Source of the DNA: Megascapheus bottae
Lineage: Eukaryota > Chordata > Mammalia > Rodentia > Geomyidae
Length of the DNA stretch: 64,000 nucleotides
Assembly: GCA_024803745.1 (NCBI GenBank)
Contig: JANJXV010000016.1
Span: forward strand, 40,219,001-40,283,000
Direction: 5' to 3'
The notes beneath the pieces were generated by a model. That model was not told the DNA's origin, ran no database searches, and saw only the letters and a list, made by a program, of their open reading frames with translations. The position numbers and the translations under genes are program-made. Shown here piece by piece: positions 11,888 through 24,345 of this stretch. The stretch's first letter is position 1. Each line of letters starts with the position of its first letter.

Positions 11888-11921
11888 GTTCTTTTTTCTT
11901 TCTTTCTTTCTTTTTTTTTGG
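11888..11921 (+). repeat. (TTTC)n / poly-T tract
   Basis: Imperfect tttc repeats run into a T run. It could be the reversed A-rich tail of a minus-strand retroelement whose body I cannot recognise. Confidence 0.8.
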
Positions 11922-12257
11922 TCCCATTAAAAGCAACTTGTCAGTTGCCATTGATTGACAGCCAGAGTTTCCTCCTAGATCCAAAGTGGCAGAAAGTCTT
12001 TGTGGGGTCATGAACCAGAACAGCTGAAGCACAGGAAATAAGAGTAGGTTTCTCTGTGAGGTGTGTTAACACTGGCCGGGCAGCAGAGACATAAACGGGA
12101 GAGCAATGTCTAGAACAACAGGGAAACAAGCAGTTACAGGGTGAGACAGGAGATTATGGCAAGAACAACTTGTTCAGTTCAATGAAAACCAACCAAACAG
12201 AACATGTGAGCTAGGACTAACACCCGACTTGAATGAAAATTAAAAATAAAGTAAATA
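11922..12257. other. Unique DNA next to a reversed A-rich tract
   Basis: No family recognised. A minus-strand frame at 11941-12129 has no identifiable motif. Confidence 0.4.
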
Positions 12258-12433
12258 CAGAAGGGAAGGGAAGAGAAAAGGAAGGAAGGGAGGGAGGAAT
12301 GAAGAAAGGAAAAAGGGAATGAAGAAAGGAAAAATGAACTGAAAGGAAAGAGGAAAAGGAAGGAAGGAAGGAAGGAAGGAAGGAAGGAAGGAAGGAAGGA
12401 AGGAAAGAAGAAGGGAGGGAGGGAGGAAGGAAG
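12258..12433 (+). repeat. (GGAA)n microsatellite
   Basis: A GGAA-type purine array has a pure core of about a dozen units at 12357-12404 and imperfect flanks. The minus-strand Ser/Leu/Pro frame across it is an artefact. Confidence 0.95.
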
Positions 12434-12878
12434 TTAATATAAATAAAACTGATATGGACTTTGAAAATATAGTTCAGATCGCAAGGTCTTACCAAATAAA
12501 TCTTAATCCTAAAAAAAATAGGGATTCATGACCACATCTTGTTTAAAGGAGTTTGTTATATTCTGCTCCTGTTTTCTCATTACATTCTTAATTTTCTAGT
12601 TCCTTGAACATGTTTATTAAATTATTATAATTATAATGTATGTCAGAATAGATTAGAATAATTTAAATCCCAATTATGTGCCTACATTTCGCTTTTACCA
12701 ATGAATCATGCTAAATTTTCTATGGAAATCTCTGCTCACGAAGACATTATTCTTTATTATCTTTATTGTTAGCTCTGCAGACTTCACTTTCTTGTGAGAG
12801 TTATCTCTGCATAGCCACAATGAAATTATATTTTGTTTACTCTTCAGAACACTTCAATGGCCACTCATTAAATTGTGT
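12434..12878. other. Unique AT-rich DNA, nothing recognised
   Basis: No gene or repeat family recognised. Confidence 0.45.
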
Positions 12879-12904
12879 ATACACACACACACACACAAAC
12901 ACAC

Positions 12905-12941
<37 letters not shown>
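12879..12941 (+). repeat. (CA)n microsatellite
   Basis: About 62 bases of CA repeat with two interruptions. Confidence 0.95.
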
Positions 12942-12944
<3 letters not shown>

Positions 12945-15728
12945 GGTTTTCAGTTCAACCAGAATATCTTGAATATAATTTGATCAAATCAACAAAAAAT
13001 TAGTAGAGCTCAATGTCAGGACTTCAGGTTGCAGAAATTGTTTCTTTGTTGCCATTACTTATGCTATACTTTAAAATCTCTCATCATATACGTTTTTTGT
13101 GAGTCACATGGAAACTAGCTTTCTTGAAGCATTGTTTTTCTTCCCAAACTACTCTGAAGAAAAGAAGAGATGACAAGGAATTCCAAGTCTTACTTAATCG
13201 AACCTCTTCTCTGGCAGCAGCTTTTTATTTTAGTTACTGCTTACTTAAACCTGAATTTCACCAGAGACAAACGTGTTTTTACAAGGAGTGTTATGCCGTG
13301 AGATTCACCCTTCCTTTCTTATGTGTGGTTTACTGGCAAAACTGGAAGCAAACACAACACTGCCATCCTTTGACACACATCCCCTGTTTGTTTCGTTAGC
13401 ATGACGCGCTACCATCTCCTATACAGTCAATACATAAGGATGAATTTTCACTAATTAGTCCTTAAAAATGTGTTTGCAGTCAATCCAAAGAACGTCTCAT
13501 CCTAAGAGGTAATTGTTCCAGGAACATAACTTGTTTAAATCACTCAAATCGGTGACCTTGAAACTGTCGTGTTTGTGGGTTATATTGACAAATTCTCTGT
13601 GAGTGACAAGAATTGTATCCTATTAGTATCAACACTAAACCAGAACTAAAGTCTGAGTCAGAATAAATTATTACTAAGTTCCTCATAAGAATTATATGTA
13701 TCATTCATGTCTTCTTAGAGAAGGCTAAGATGCTAGAATTCAGATGGTTAGTTAAACTAAATAAATAAGACATCCACAATTGCTATGCTGGACTTCAAAA
13801 AGTAAATTGCAATTAAAATGCAGATGAAGTCATATGCATAATACTTTCGTTGAATAAATAAAAACAGGGCAAAACTTACTATTTTGCTGGATATTGCAAA
13901 AGGAATGTACACACAAAGTTTTTAATTCCATTCAAGTATCACTATGGTGGCTCATTAATCTCTTTCTTCAAGGAGTTTACTAGTGCAATGCACACAAACA
14001 CAGGCAAACACACTGAAAATGTGTGCTACAGCTTTATCCATTAAAATTTCCTCATGACAAATGGAAAAGGAAAGTTTTCAGCTGAGTTTTGAATTGTGAG
14101 GGATTTTATAAGAAATTTTACAAATGTGCTGAATACATGTATAAGGTCTCAATTTGTGTGTATGGGAAGGGTAAATTTTGAAGGCACTGAAAACTCTGGT
14201 GCTAAGTACTTGCCAGAGTCATTTTGGGGAGAAGTGGTCAGATATGTAGTTGTTCCCAGTTTATAAAGAAAATTGTTGCATGCCATTCTAAGAATTTAGA
14301 AGTACATCCTGGTAGGTAAAGGAAGAACTCAGGTCTGTTGGAGGCCTATCATTTATTTTGCACTGTAGACAAAGTCAATCAGGCCACGAAAGGAGCATCT
14401 AAGTAAGCTGAAGCAACCTTGGCAAGAAAAAAATACTAGGAAAATACTAAGAATAAGAAAGGTCTGTAACTGGATCCAGTCCATGGAAGTTAGAAAGCAA
14501 GTTGAAAATTAGAAGAAAAAAGGCATCTTGAGAGAAGAAATGTTGCTCTGGGTTTGGAGAAATCTTGTTTGTAACCTTCTTTCTCGTGTGTGGGAAGTGG
14601 TAGACTAATATAGGAAATAGGTATGTGGAGCCTTGTGAATCAGTGATTTGGCTTAGAATACTTACAAACAAAATTTACAAACAAAATGAATGTATATACT
14701 CCATCTGAGCTGAAATGTTTTCTCTGTTATGCACTCAGCCTGGTAAAGCCACAGACTTGTTCCTCTGCAGACATGTCTCCTGCATATTGTAGAGATTTTG
14801 TGAGGATCCTGCACAGCTACATCTCCCGTAATGGTTCAGTGCAGGTGGACCACCTCTCTTAGGACACCATAACAACTGGAACAATTACTGTGAAAAAAGG
14901 AAACCTTTTGCTCCATAAATGAAGGGATGGCTCAACTGCATAGCTCCAGGAGCTGTCCTAACTGAACATTGCAGACCTGTGTTGACATCATCCCTTGTTC
15001 TTCAAGAACTCATGGCTATCACTATCTCTTGTCACTCTTTGTCCAGGTTCCAGCAAACATAGTTATGATGAACATGTAGAAAATTCAGTACAAAGACTTG
15101 AATATGTCTTTAATGCCAATTCTCTTAAGATCTAATGCTGAATTTGTACAAACTGTGCTTCTGAATGATCCAAGAAAACCACTTCATAATTTCTTTCCTG
15201 ATGGAAGCATGATAGGTCTTTTTTACAGAAATAAACTTAACATATTTACGTGACTGTTTTGTTTTGCATTTCAGTTTTAAAGATTTCTCCAACCTGCTTC
15301 ATAGTATGCTATCTTCCTGTTATATGTGCACATTCTGAGCATAAAATTAGTTAAATGAAAAGTGTGTCTTGTTAAGCATGTGCAAAATAGTCAGACTGAG
15401 GTCGAGAAAGATATTCCTCTTTTATAACAATTTCAAGGTAGCATGGGAGTTTAGAGTGCATACAGTGATCTTCAGACCTAATTCAATTCTTTTGCTCTTA
15501 TACTATTAGGTATGCTGAGAAAGGAATATATATTCCATTAATACAAATGTCTAACTTTTAATGTAATTATTGTCTTGATAAAATAGGAGAAAGAAAAGAA
15601 TCATGATTATTCAAGGATTTAATGAATTGAAAGTCAACATCTTATTTCTATTTCTAGGTTAAAGACCTAAGATGCTCAATGATTGCAGTTAATTAAATTT
15701 GTTCTATGCTGTTATCCAAGACAAAATT
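12942..15728. other. Unique AT-rich DNA, nothing recognised
   Basis: A long stretch without a recognisable repeat, RNA gene or credible coding exon. Open frames are short and motif-free. Confidence 0.45.
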
Positions 15729-15743
15729 AATAATAGACTAATT

Positions 15744-16524
15744 ATTTTTCCATATATTTGTACTGTAATTAATAGAAGGGTTACATTATATTCACCAGAT
15801 AGAAGGTGCATTACCTCACAAACATTGATACCCTTTCTCATGTCTTGGTCCCCATTTCCCTCCCCCCAGCCCTCACCCCTCATCCTGTTTTGCCCCCTTC
15901 CCTATCTTATTTCAAATAACCAAATATGCATATATGCAATATATCAGATAACAAGGTGAAATACTGTAACAATATGAGATAACCAAGGGACAACAAAAGA
16001 AGTGAGAGATAACATAGTACATTAAGAACAACAATCACTCATTATATGGCTTTTGTTTCTATTCCTGGAGGTCCTTTCATTTAGCATCATACTGTATGGC
16101 CTATGTATGTATCTAGGTTTTGTTCTATTGTAAATCTCTGCTAGAGAAGCCCAAGGTTTCTACTGGTTATGACAAATGAGTGTAAACATTGAGCCTATGT
16201 TCCTGGCTTACTTCACTTAATATGATTTTTGCTAAGTCTTTCTATTTCCTTACAAATAGGGAAATGTTGTTTTTTTCTGACAGCACCATAGAATTCCATT
16301 GTGTATAAGTACCACATCTTGTTGATCCACTCATCAACTGAGGAGCATCTGGGTTGTTTCCATGTCTTTGCTATGGTAAATAGTGCTGCAATGAACATCA
16401 TTGTGCTAGTGGATTTAGTATGTCCTTGTTTCTGGATGATTGGGTAAATGCTAAGTATTGGAATTCCTGGATCATAGGGGAGCTCTATGATTAGTCTTTT
16501 GAGGAACTGCCATACTGCTCTCCA
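15744..16524 (-). mobile_element. L1, 5'-truncated, copy B
   Basis: A perfect 15-bp target-site duplication, 'aataatagactaatt', lies at 15729-15743 and 16525-16539. Inside, the reversed 3' UTR with its C-rich strand (about 15848-15908) is followed by the reversed ORF2 end. That end carries frames for FIAALFTIAKTWKQPRC and DEWINKMWYLYTMEF-type residues (about 16290-16401), the usual L1 reverse-transcriptase C-terminus. Frameshifts are present, so the copy is inactive. Confidence 0.97.
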
Positions 16525-16539
16525 AATAATAGACTAATT

Positions 16540-19500
16540 GTAACCATGCGGTTAATGATAATATAGGTTATCATCTTCCTACTAGTAATTTTTCCAGTAT
16601 TTACAACTAGGATTTTCCAATTCGGGTAGGGTAGGGCTAGAGTAAAGTGATCGAGATGCCACCTTCTCACTGTGACGTTCTACAGTCACTGGCTAAATAG
16701 CAGCATGGATGAGTCATTACCACCTATGTGAATAAACATTCTGTCTTACCATTTGTAGGGCATTCTCTGAGGAAAAGTCACCTTGCTCAAAGATGGGGGC
16801 CTGCCTTTTCTGTCTTTATCCCTTCTCTGGAGATTGAAAGCCGCTTGCTTCTGTTTTATAGTTGTTAACACCATTTAGAACAGTGTGCGGGCCATTCTCA
16901 TTGAGAGTGGAAACAACCCTCTCTTTACATAGACATCCTTCACCCACGTTTATTTCCCTGAGGAATTTTCCTGCTCTCCACTGACTTCCCCACAGGGTCC
17001 AGAGCACTGGGTTGCTGGGAAATCTCCGAGCAGGCTCTTTTCCAGCATGTCTATGACTTTTTGTAGGAGAATCTGTCTCTTCATCTGTTCTTTCTCAAAT
17101 CTATTATTTATAGTGTAAATGCTGCCTTTTCACACTCAATAGAGGAGGCTCTGATGACACAAAGCCTGCTTCTCTCAAACCTCTTCTCTGCCATGGATGT
17201 CAAAAGTCAAGTTTCTCTACTTAGGCAGGTCAATGTTTCTTTCTCTATGTTTCTATGGTAACAATTTTGATCTGAGGTTGGAGTGTAAAGACTTCTCTGC
17301 CACTGTTGAGGGAAGAACTAGAAATGAAAATCTCCCAAGCTTACGATATAAAGCATATATATGGATATAAACAAGTAATCTATTATACATGGTAGGTATA
17401 CATAGCTTATAAGTATGCCTAATTTTATAGGTAGCTTTGTAAGCTATCATATGATCAGGATGCTTGGCATAATGATTTCCTTGCTTTATGTGATTACAAG
17501 TATTTATCTACATCTGTATGTAGATATTTATAGGTATATTTTATTGTTCAGCTATGTCTTTGTTCGTGAACAGTGCTATGATGTGTTTCTTTTCACAAGC
17601 ACTAATTAGAATCACAGGCAGTAGTCTAGGAATGGAGCCCCCACCATAGATTTTGACATAGCAAGATCCTTAGTCTCACCCCACGTCTTCCATTACAAGC
17701 AGAGTACAATGAGTTAGACATCTTTTATACTTTTGTCAAATGTCTTCTATCGTCCACAAAGTATCTAAGCAGTATAACCATTGTAAGGCCAGCTTATAAC
17801 AATAGAGTATGAACATCCCTGCTTCTCCAAGTGTTTGTCAGAATGATGTTTCAAAATTCATGTCTAACCAAGAAATACTAGTATTATCTCAAAAATGTTG
17901 TGCTTCTTTGTTTTGTTAGGCTACCTTGAAAGAATTATATTTAACTGCAAGATGATCATGAAATAGAAGATTTGGGTCAGATATCTTGGGTCAATGAAGA
18001 AAATTAATCAAGGTTCTTTGAATTATATAAGGAATACACAAATGATAAGTGAATATTAGCATTCAGGCGGGTGACCACGATTATTGCAGATTTCTGCCCG
18101 TATTATGTTTCATTAGTTGATGTGTAAAATTATTACTCTTAAACATAGAAAACTTATGTGTGCTTCTACCTGCAGATCAGAAGGTAATTTTCAAATTGGA
18201 GAAAGACATCCATGTAAGTTAGACTCCTACTCACAATAGAAACTGAAATACCAGGGTACAATCTCCCAGGAAAATTAGATTTCAGATAGATAGCTCCAAG
18301 ACACTTGAGAAAAAGCATTACTGAGAAGTCGACATAGCAATTGGCTTAAAAATTTACATCTCAAAGAGGCACAAAAATAATCTGCAATGACAAGATTTTG
18401 GAAATAAATAGTCTAAGACAAAAAAGAAGCCCTATCATTTTCCTTTCAGAGAGAATTGATTCTTACTGTTTTATTCACCTTGACACTGTCAAGTAACATC
18501 CTAAAAGATTCCAAGTTTAGTTACCCTATAGAACAGAATACACGGGTGGGTCTTGTGCTGGAAGGTGACCTTGAGATAGCTGAGCAGAATCTGGAAATTT
18601 AGCCAGAAGTGAAAAGGAAGAACACGCTCCCTCCTTGTATCTGTGTCACCCCAAGGAGCCCCAGATATTTGAGGAAGGCAGCCATCTGGGACTTACGCCT
18701 GCAGGGGTGGCATCCAGAGCTGCTGCTGTGACCTCTAGTCAAATGTCTGTTGCATAGATTCTGGAGCACATAAACGACTGCTTTGAACCACATCAATTGA
18801 AAAGCAAAAAATATGTGTGTCAGGAGGAAAGTCTGGAAACAATCTAAAATATTGTGAAAGGATGACTTCTAAAATTAAAACTACTACACACCCAGGCTGG
18901 CTTGCTCTGTCTCTGCAGAATGCCACCACTCCCTGGGTCAACCTCTCACCTACTCAGCCTTTGCATTTCCAGTGACATTTGACTTTGTAAAGTTAATTTA
19001 GTTAGGTTATTCCATTTCTGAGGAACTTGAACTAAAATATGACACCTACTCTTTGCTCTTTAATATGAGTATTTTCTCACGAAATATCACGCATCATTTT
19101 CTATGTTTTCCTTTATACATGTCTAATTCTGTGCATAAGAAGGTCAGCTGTCTGGACTGTTTACCTTTTCTGTACAGAAAGGTTTACTTTACTGTAGGGA
19201 TCAGAACAAGGAAAGAAAACTCTGTTTTAATATTACCTTTTTAACAATCTGATTTGTCGTACCTTTCGCAATCGTGGGTATTGAAATCCTATTCACAGGA
19301 AGGTCTAGTTCTTTGATCTATTCATCTCTGCATTGCACCAGAAGGTTCCTGATCACTTCTCCTGTTCGTGGCATCTCTTCTGGGCCATGTGCTCTGAATT
19401 CTTTTTACTTTATCTCTTTAAATTTTATGGTTTCATGATTTCTGGTGAAAGAAGAAGTTCATGCCTCAGACTTAAGAACATAACTGCTGTTTTTAATGAA

Positions 19501-19789
19501 CATAATTAAAATTGCCTTTTGATTGTGTTTTTCTGTCCATCTGATAAAAATAACATGTCCTGAACTCTGTATTTCTTTGCATCTACTCTACCTGTGTGGT
19601 TAATCTTTGACCACCCCTCGTATATCCAACTCAGCCTTGAGACCAGCAAACAAGATGATCCTAGGTTAAGGTTACTTAACTCAAGATGGAGAAGCTGACA
19701 TGGAAATGACTTGCATGAGAAAGTAATTTTATAATTGGTCAAAATAACTGCATTCTCAATAAAGCACTGTCAGTTTTAAGGTTTTCCCA
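16540..19789. other. Unique DNA, nothing recognised
   Basis: Over 3 kb with no repeat family or gene I can identify. It holds AT-rich patches (17340-17560) and slightly GC-richer patches (16780-17020, 18590-18740). Confidence 0.45.
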
Positions 19790-20205
19790 AGATGCTAGGA
19801 CATGCCAGGCATTTTTTTGCCAGTCCTGGGCTTGAGCTCAGGGCCTGAGCACTGTCCTTGGATTTTTTTTTTCTCAAGGCTAGAACTCTACCACTTGAGC
19901 CTCAGCACCACTTCCGGCTTTTTCTATGTATGTGGTACCAAGGAATTGAATCCGGGTCTTTGTGCATTCTAGGCAAGCACTCTACCACTAGACCAAACTC
20001 CTGGCCCCATGCCAGGCATTTTACAAGCACTCTAGGGTGTAACTAAGGTAGCCTTCACCACAACCTTTGCCAGATGAGAACTACTTCCCTCATTTACTGG
20101 TGAGGAGATTGACATACAAGGAGCTAGGCGATTCACTGGAGGGGCCTTCTGTGACAGAGAACTTGGATTTGAAATCAAGTTGTCTAGCTCCAGATTACAC
20201 TACAG
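19790..20205 (-). mobile_element. MIR interrupted by a SINE
   Basis: From 20008 the plus strand follows reversed MIR: 'gccaggcattttacaagcac', a degraded middle, 'actggtgaggagattgacat', 'gacagagaacttggatttga' (box-B end) and 'gtctagctcc'. Its first bases are duplicated at 19801-19815, on the other side of the inserted SINE at 19816-20007. The MIR was therefore already present when the SINE landed. Confidence 0.8.
19816..20007 (-). mobile_element. ID-like dimeric SINE, full length, inserted in MIR
   Basis: Read on the plus strand: 'ttgccagtcctgggcttgag', 'ctcaaggctagaactctacc', 'ttgaatccgggtctttgtgc' (reversed box B), and 'ggcaagcactctaccactag' (reversed box-A side). A 15-bp target-site duplication, 'catgccaggcatttt', lies at 19801-19815 and 20008-20022. 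Confidence 0.95.
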
Positions 20206-20906
20206 TTATATTAGAGAGTCTTTGAGGGAAAGAACTTTGAAACAAACCTTTTTAAAGCTGAAAGCAAAAATCCAGTAAATAAGGGCAAGTGTATTGCCTT
20301 AATATAAATATCATTTGTGAATAACTGTATCAGAGAAAAGTCTTTGAACTTGACCCATATTTATTCCAACAGGAAGAAATAATAAATTATGTTTGCTAGA
20401 TGAAAGGTAACATTACAGTTAAACTCTTGTCTTGAAAAAAAGTCTACTGGTATCCATATAAGTATTTTATTTAGAAATAATTAAAAAGAATAGCTCAGAA
20501 CATTGAAATTTAAATGAATGTGTGGCCTAATACACAATTTCTTAAGGTGTTTCTTTTCTCATTGCATTCAAAATCTATTGGGAAATTACAAAGTTTACAA
20601 TTTTCTATTTTAGGAAATGATTCACTCAAAAACTGACAATGATGAAATCGTTTTACTTTCATATTTCTATTATAAGCAATTCCCAGGATGTGTGAAAGTA
20701 CAGCCGGGACCTGAAAGTGCATCATTCAAAATACATTAATACTTCTTTTGCTTTGCTTGAGGTACCTTAAATACATTGGCACCCTCTTGAAACTAGAAAT
20801 AAATCTGTTGAGTCAAGTGATATCAAGTATCTTCATTTAAAAAAAAAACACTTCCTAGGATGATTTTTAGTAGGTATCTGGTCCTAGCACAGGTTGAAAT
20901 CTGAAA
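20206..20906. other. Unique AT-rich DNA, nothing recognised
   Basis: No gene or repeat family recognised. Confidence 0.45.
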
Positions 20907-20919
20907 GAAATGTTCTGCT

Positions 20920-21154
20920 TGAGGGTCTGGAGTGTAGTCTAGGGGTAGAGTGCTTGCTTAGCACGCAAGAAGCCCTAGGTTTGATTCCTGGGAACCACAT
21001 ACACAGAAAAAGTCAAAAATGATGCAGTGGCTCAAGTGGTAGAACACTAGCCTTGAAGAAAAATGCCCAAGTACGATGCCCAGGCCCTGAGATGCCAGGA
21101 CTGGCGAAAAAAGAGAGAAGAGAGGAAGAGGAAGAACAAGAAGAACAAGAAGAA
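20920..21154 (+). mobile_element. ID-like dimeric SINE with GAA-rich tail
   Basis: It starts 'gagggtctggagtgtagtct' and has box-B-like 'ggtttgattcc', the right arm 'ggctcaagtggtagaacact', and the end 'caggactggcgaaaaaa'. A long ga/gaa tail follows (about 21107-21158). The target-site duplication 'gaaatg(t/c)tctgct' lies at 20907-20919 and 21155-21167. Overlapping charged or cysteine-rich frames are products of the tail. Confidence 0.93.
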
Positions 21155-21167
21155 GAAATGCTCTGCT

Positions 21168-22843
21168 CTCCACCAGGGCTGTCAGCTGCACAAAACCCAG
21201 ACCCCAAGTGTGTCCTTCCTCCATGGCCTCTCACATGGTCACTGCAGCCCTGCAGCTGCGTCATCCCTCCTGGACTTCTCCTGCAGAGAGAACCGAGTTT
21301 ATTCCAAGACCATAATCCAACTACTCATGCTTCTTATCATTCCATAGAGGGACCGGGGAAAAGTTAAGAATTCTTTCCTCCTTCCCATTTCTTTCACCAT
21401 ATCTAAAATCATCCCATCGCTATCACTGATGTTCTGTCTTGTGCTCCCTGCCTCGCTCACAGCCATGTTCTGAGCACAGTCTGACGCACTGCTGTGCCTC
21501 CATCTATATCTGACAAGTAGAGGGATGAATAAGGAAAGAAGATCAGAATATATTTAATTCCAAAAAAAATGTACTGACTGAGGACAATGACAGTTACTGG
21601 ATTTTAAAGGATAAGAACAATGTGTGTGTTTATTAGTAATAAGAATTCCTTGCTTTGCTGTTAAATCAATTGAAAAAGTAAATATGATGATCAGTCTTCT
21701 GTGACTTTTAGAATGTCATAAATAAATATCAACTCCAGACAATTAAATAATTAGCATGAATGGGAATTTTTTGTGCATTTTCTAAATGCAGAAGTGACCT
21801 TGTGTATGATTAATAAAAACAGTATTCAGATTATATGTAATAAGTGCATAATATTCTCCCTTTAGACAACCACTTTGTTGCTGTTTGCATTTATATCTAG
21901 ACTTATTCACTCAGTAAGGAAAATGAGTAACATGGGAAGTTTTTATCATGAAAGAAAAAAAAGTTTGTTGCATGAGATGGGAAACCATCACGATGAAAGT
22001 GCCTGACAACCTGCTATATGAGGAAGGGTTTAATTAAGTGACATATTTAGCTGGAGCAGAAATGTCTTGTGGGAAGAATTACTTGCAAGTATTTGAAGGA
22101 CTGTCATGTAGAAGAAGACAGTGATATGGACCCAGGGCTCCAGAGAACAGAATTTGGACCGATATGTGGAAATTGCAGAAAGGCAGACTTATGACAGAGT
22201 AAAAAGAAAGCTTTCCAACTCTTGTAGCTTTCTGAAAGGAGAATGGGTTGCTATTAAAAGATCTCTGAAAGGAAGTAGAAATTTAATACTATGAGAAAAT
22301 TCTGCTTTGGAGGAGAGTCCTCCTATTTGGCATGTTTAATTTTTAATGTAAGCTGTAATTTTTAAATTCTATAAGTCTTGAAACTGTTTTTCTTGTATCA
22401 CTTCAAAAATTAGGTATTGATTTTCCTAATATTGTCTTCAAGGATATAAAACATTCTGCAGCTTAAAAGGTTACTTTAAAATTGAACCTATAAATTATTA
22501 TGTTGACATAGGGTGGGACTGAATGCATTTGTTTTAACTTTAATTTGCTTCGTTGCAGAGTGATGATAAACTCTGTGTTTAAATGTAATAATTCAAAATT
22601 TACAAGGGTTGAATCTATTTTGTGCATGAAAAATGCACATATATTCTTGTACATATTTAAATTTTCAACAATGCAATGATGTAGGTGAAACACTCCAGTC
22701 TGAAAGCTGCTTTTACTATATTAAAGCTCTCATAAAATCTGCAGTAATCTAACCTCACTTGGGTTATTATTCTGTGGAAATATGCTGCTTCCTAGGACAG
22801 GGAGGAAGAGCCACTTCTTGTTGCTGTCTTCATGATCTTACAG
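21168..22843. other. Unique DNA, nothing recognised
   Basis: GC-richer just after the SINE (21160-21300), then AT-rich. No gene or repeat family recognised. Confidence 0.45.
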
Positions 22844-22895
22844 GTGTTAATTCCTACAACAGCTGATATAGCAGTGAAAGGGGACTCCAGCAAAG
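22844..22895 (+). other. Candidate 52-bp exon with strong splice sites
   Basis: A pyrimidine-rich 'cttcttgttgctgtcttc' and 'ttacag' acceptor ends at 22843. A near-consensus donor 'caaag|gtaagt' (22896-22901) follows 52 bases later. One frame is open through the block. The length is not a multiple of three, and no protein family is recognisable. Chance splice-site pairs are common, so this is only a lead. Confidence 0.22.
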
Positions 22896-22901
22896 GTAAG
22901 T

Positions 22902-24239
22902 ATTCTCAAAGCTGGGTGAGCATTCCTACAATAATTGTTCCTGGCATTTGTGTGACTACTTCTTTTCACAAGAAAATAATAATGGATTATAGGGCATACA
23001 TAGAAAATGGATAGACAATAAAACTAGTACTTACCACACAATCGAATTCAGGAAGCTTTTTCTTTTTTTTTTCTCAATTGAAGGATGAGATTGCCTCACA
23101 TGCAAAAATCAGAAAAGAGCTGCTCCCTGTACCAGCTTGTTGGAAATTCCTAAGTGTACATGTATCTGCATGCAAACCAGCAACTTGACCTGAGAGCTGA
23201 AAATCACAGAAATGATATCCATCCATCACTCACTCCATCAGCCTCAGGCAGTTTCCTAAGTATCAGCAAGTACTGCTCCTTCATGGCAGAAGACACACAA
23301 AACCAGGGCAGAAAATTGTGCACACAACAAAATAATTTTAGAGAAATTGTGGGGGGGTTTTGGTCACTGCACATGAAACCGTAGCATAGTAAGGTGAATC
23401 GTGGCTGGAACACAAATATAAGATGAACGCAAGCATTCAAATGAGGGATAGAGAAGAGAATTCAGGTGGAAAAGGAGGGAAATGTGAAAGATATTGCTTT
23501 TAAGTAACAAACATGGAATACATTGTGGTTCTTCATTGATTTTTTTTTTTAAAGTATGGACAAAATGCCAAGATTTATGCCTTAAAAACTCACAAAAGGC
23601 TCAGGTTATATGCCCTCGGAAACAGCTTCACAAAGCATTAACAAAACACAATGGAAATCCTCATTTGTGGTAATTTATGAATTTGAGCTACTTAATGAAG
23701 CTGCCTGAGGTGTGGTTCTATCATCATTTGCCAACATGCAAATATATGAATTCCTTATCAGAGCGCCATCATTAAAATATCAGTATGGTCCCAGCTGGAC
23801 AAAGGCCAACACAAGAGAACACTGAACAGTGTCCTGCAGGAAGTGTGAACAGCCCCACCCTATTCGTTTTATTTTATCCTAAAGCTATTCTGGAAAACCC
23901 ATCAACACAAAAATTAGAAAACTTTGTTTTCTTATCCCAATGGAATGTAACTCAATAGATTTTTTTTAATTTGAGTTAGAGGCAGTTGATAATCAAATAG
24001 TTTTCATTAAAATATTAGTTTAAAATGCATAGATAATCAAAGAGTAAGGATAGCATTCTAAGGTTTAGATAAGTAATTATAACTAAACTTTTGTTCAAGA
24101 ATATATTACTATGAAGAATAATGAATGAGAAAACCCAGAAGGTGGTCACAGATGACTTTTAAAAACAAAAATCAGAATATCAAGTTCGACATTGTTTGCT
24201 GTCTATAGAGTCAGATAACTCTTTAAGGAATGCCAGGCA
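22902..24239. other. Unique DNA with a possible regulatory patch
   Basis: No repeat or gene recognised. At 23700-23860 several transcription-factor-like words cluster: 'atgcaaat' (octamer), 'catttgc', 'cagctgg' (E-box) and 'acaaaggcca'. The repeat-free block could be a conserved non-coding element, but conservation cannot be judged from one sequence. Confidence 0.3.
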
Positions 24240-24345
24240 GAATATAGTAATATGTACGCTTATATATTACATAAATATCTATTGTATAATAATATGTATA
24301 TATTATATATTATATGTATTGTATAACAAATATTATATAAACAAA
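24240..24345. repeat. AT-rich low-complexity, hairpin-prone
   Basis: Short ta and tat self-complementary words dominate, for example 'tatatattatatattatatg'. Confidence 0.8.

Noticed and set aside
12217..12495. Minus-strand Ser/Leu/Pro-rich frame
   Set aside because: It is the (GGAA)n array read in reverse.
21013..21367. Overlapping charged and cysteine-rich frames
   Set aside because: They span a SINE and its GAA-rich tail on both strands.
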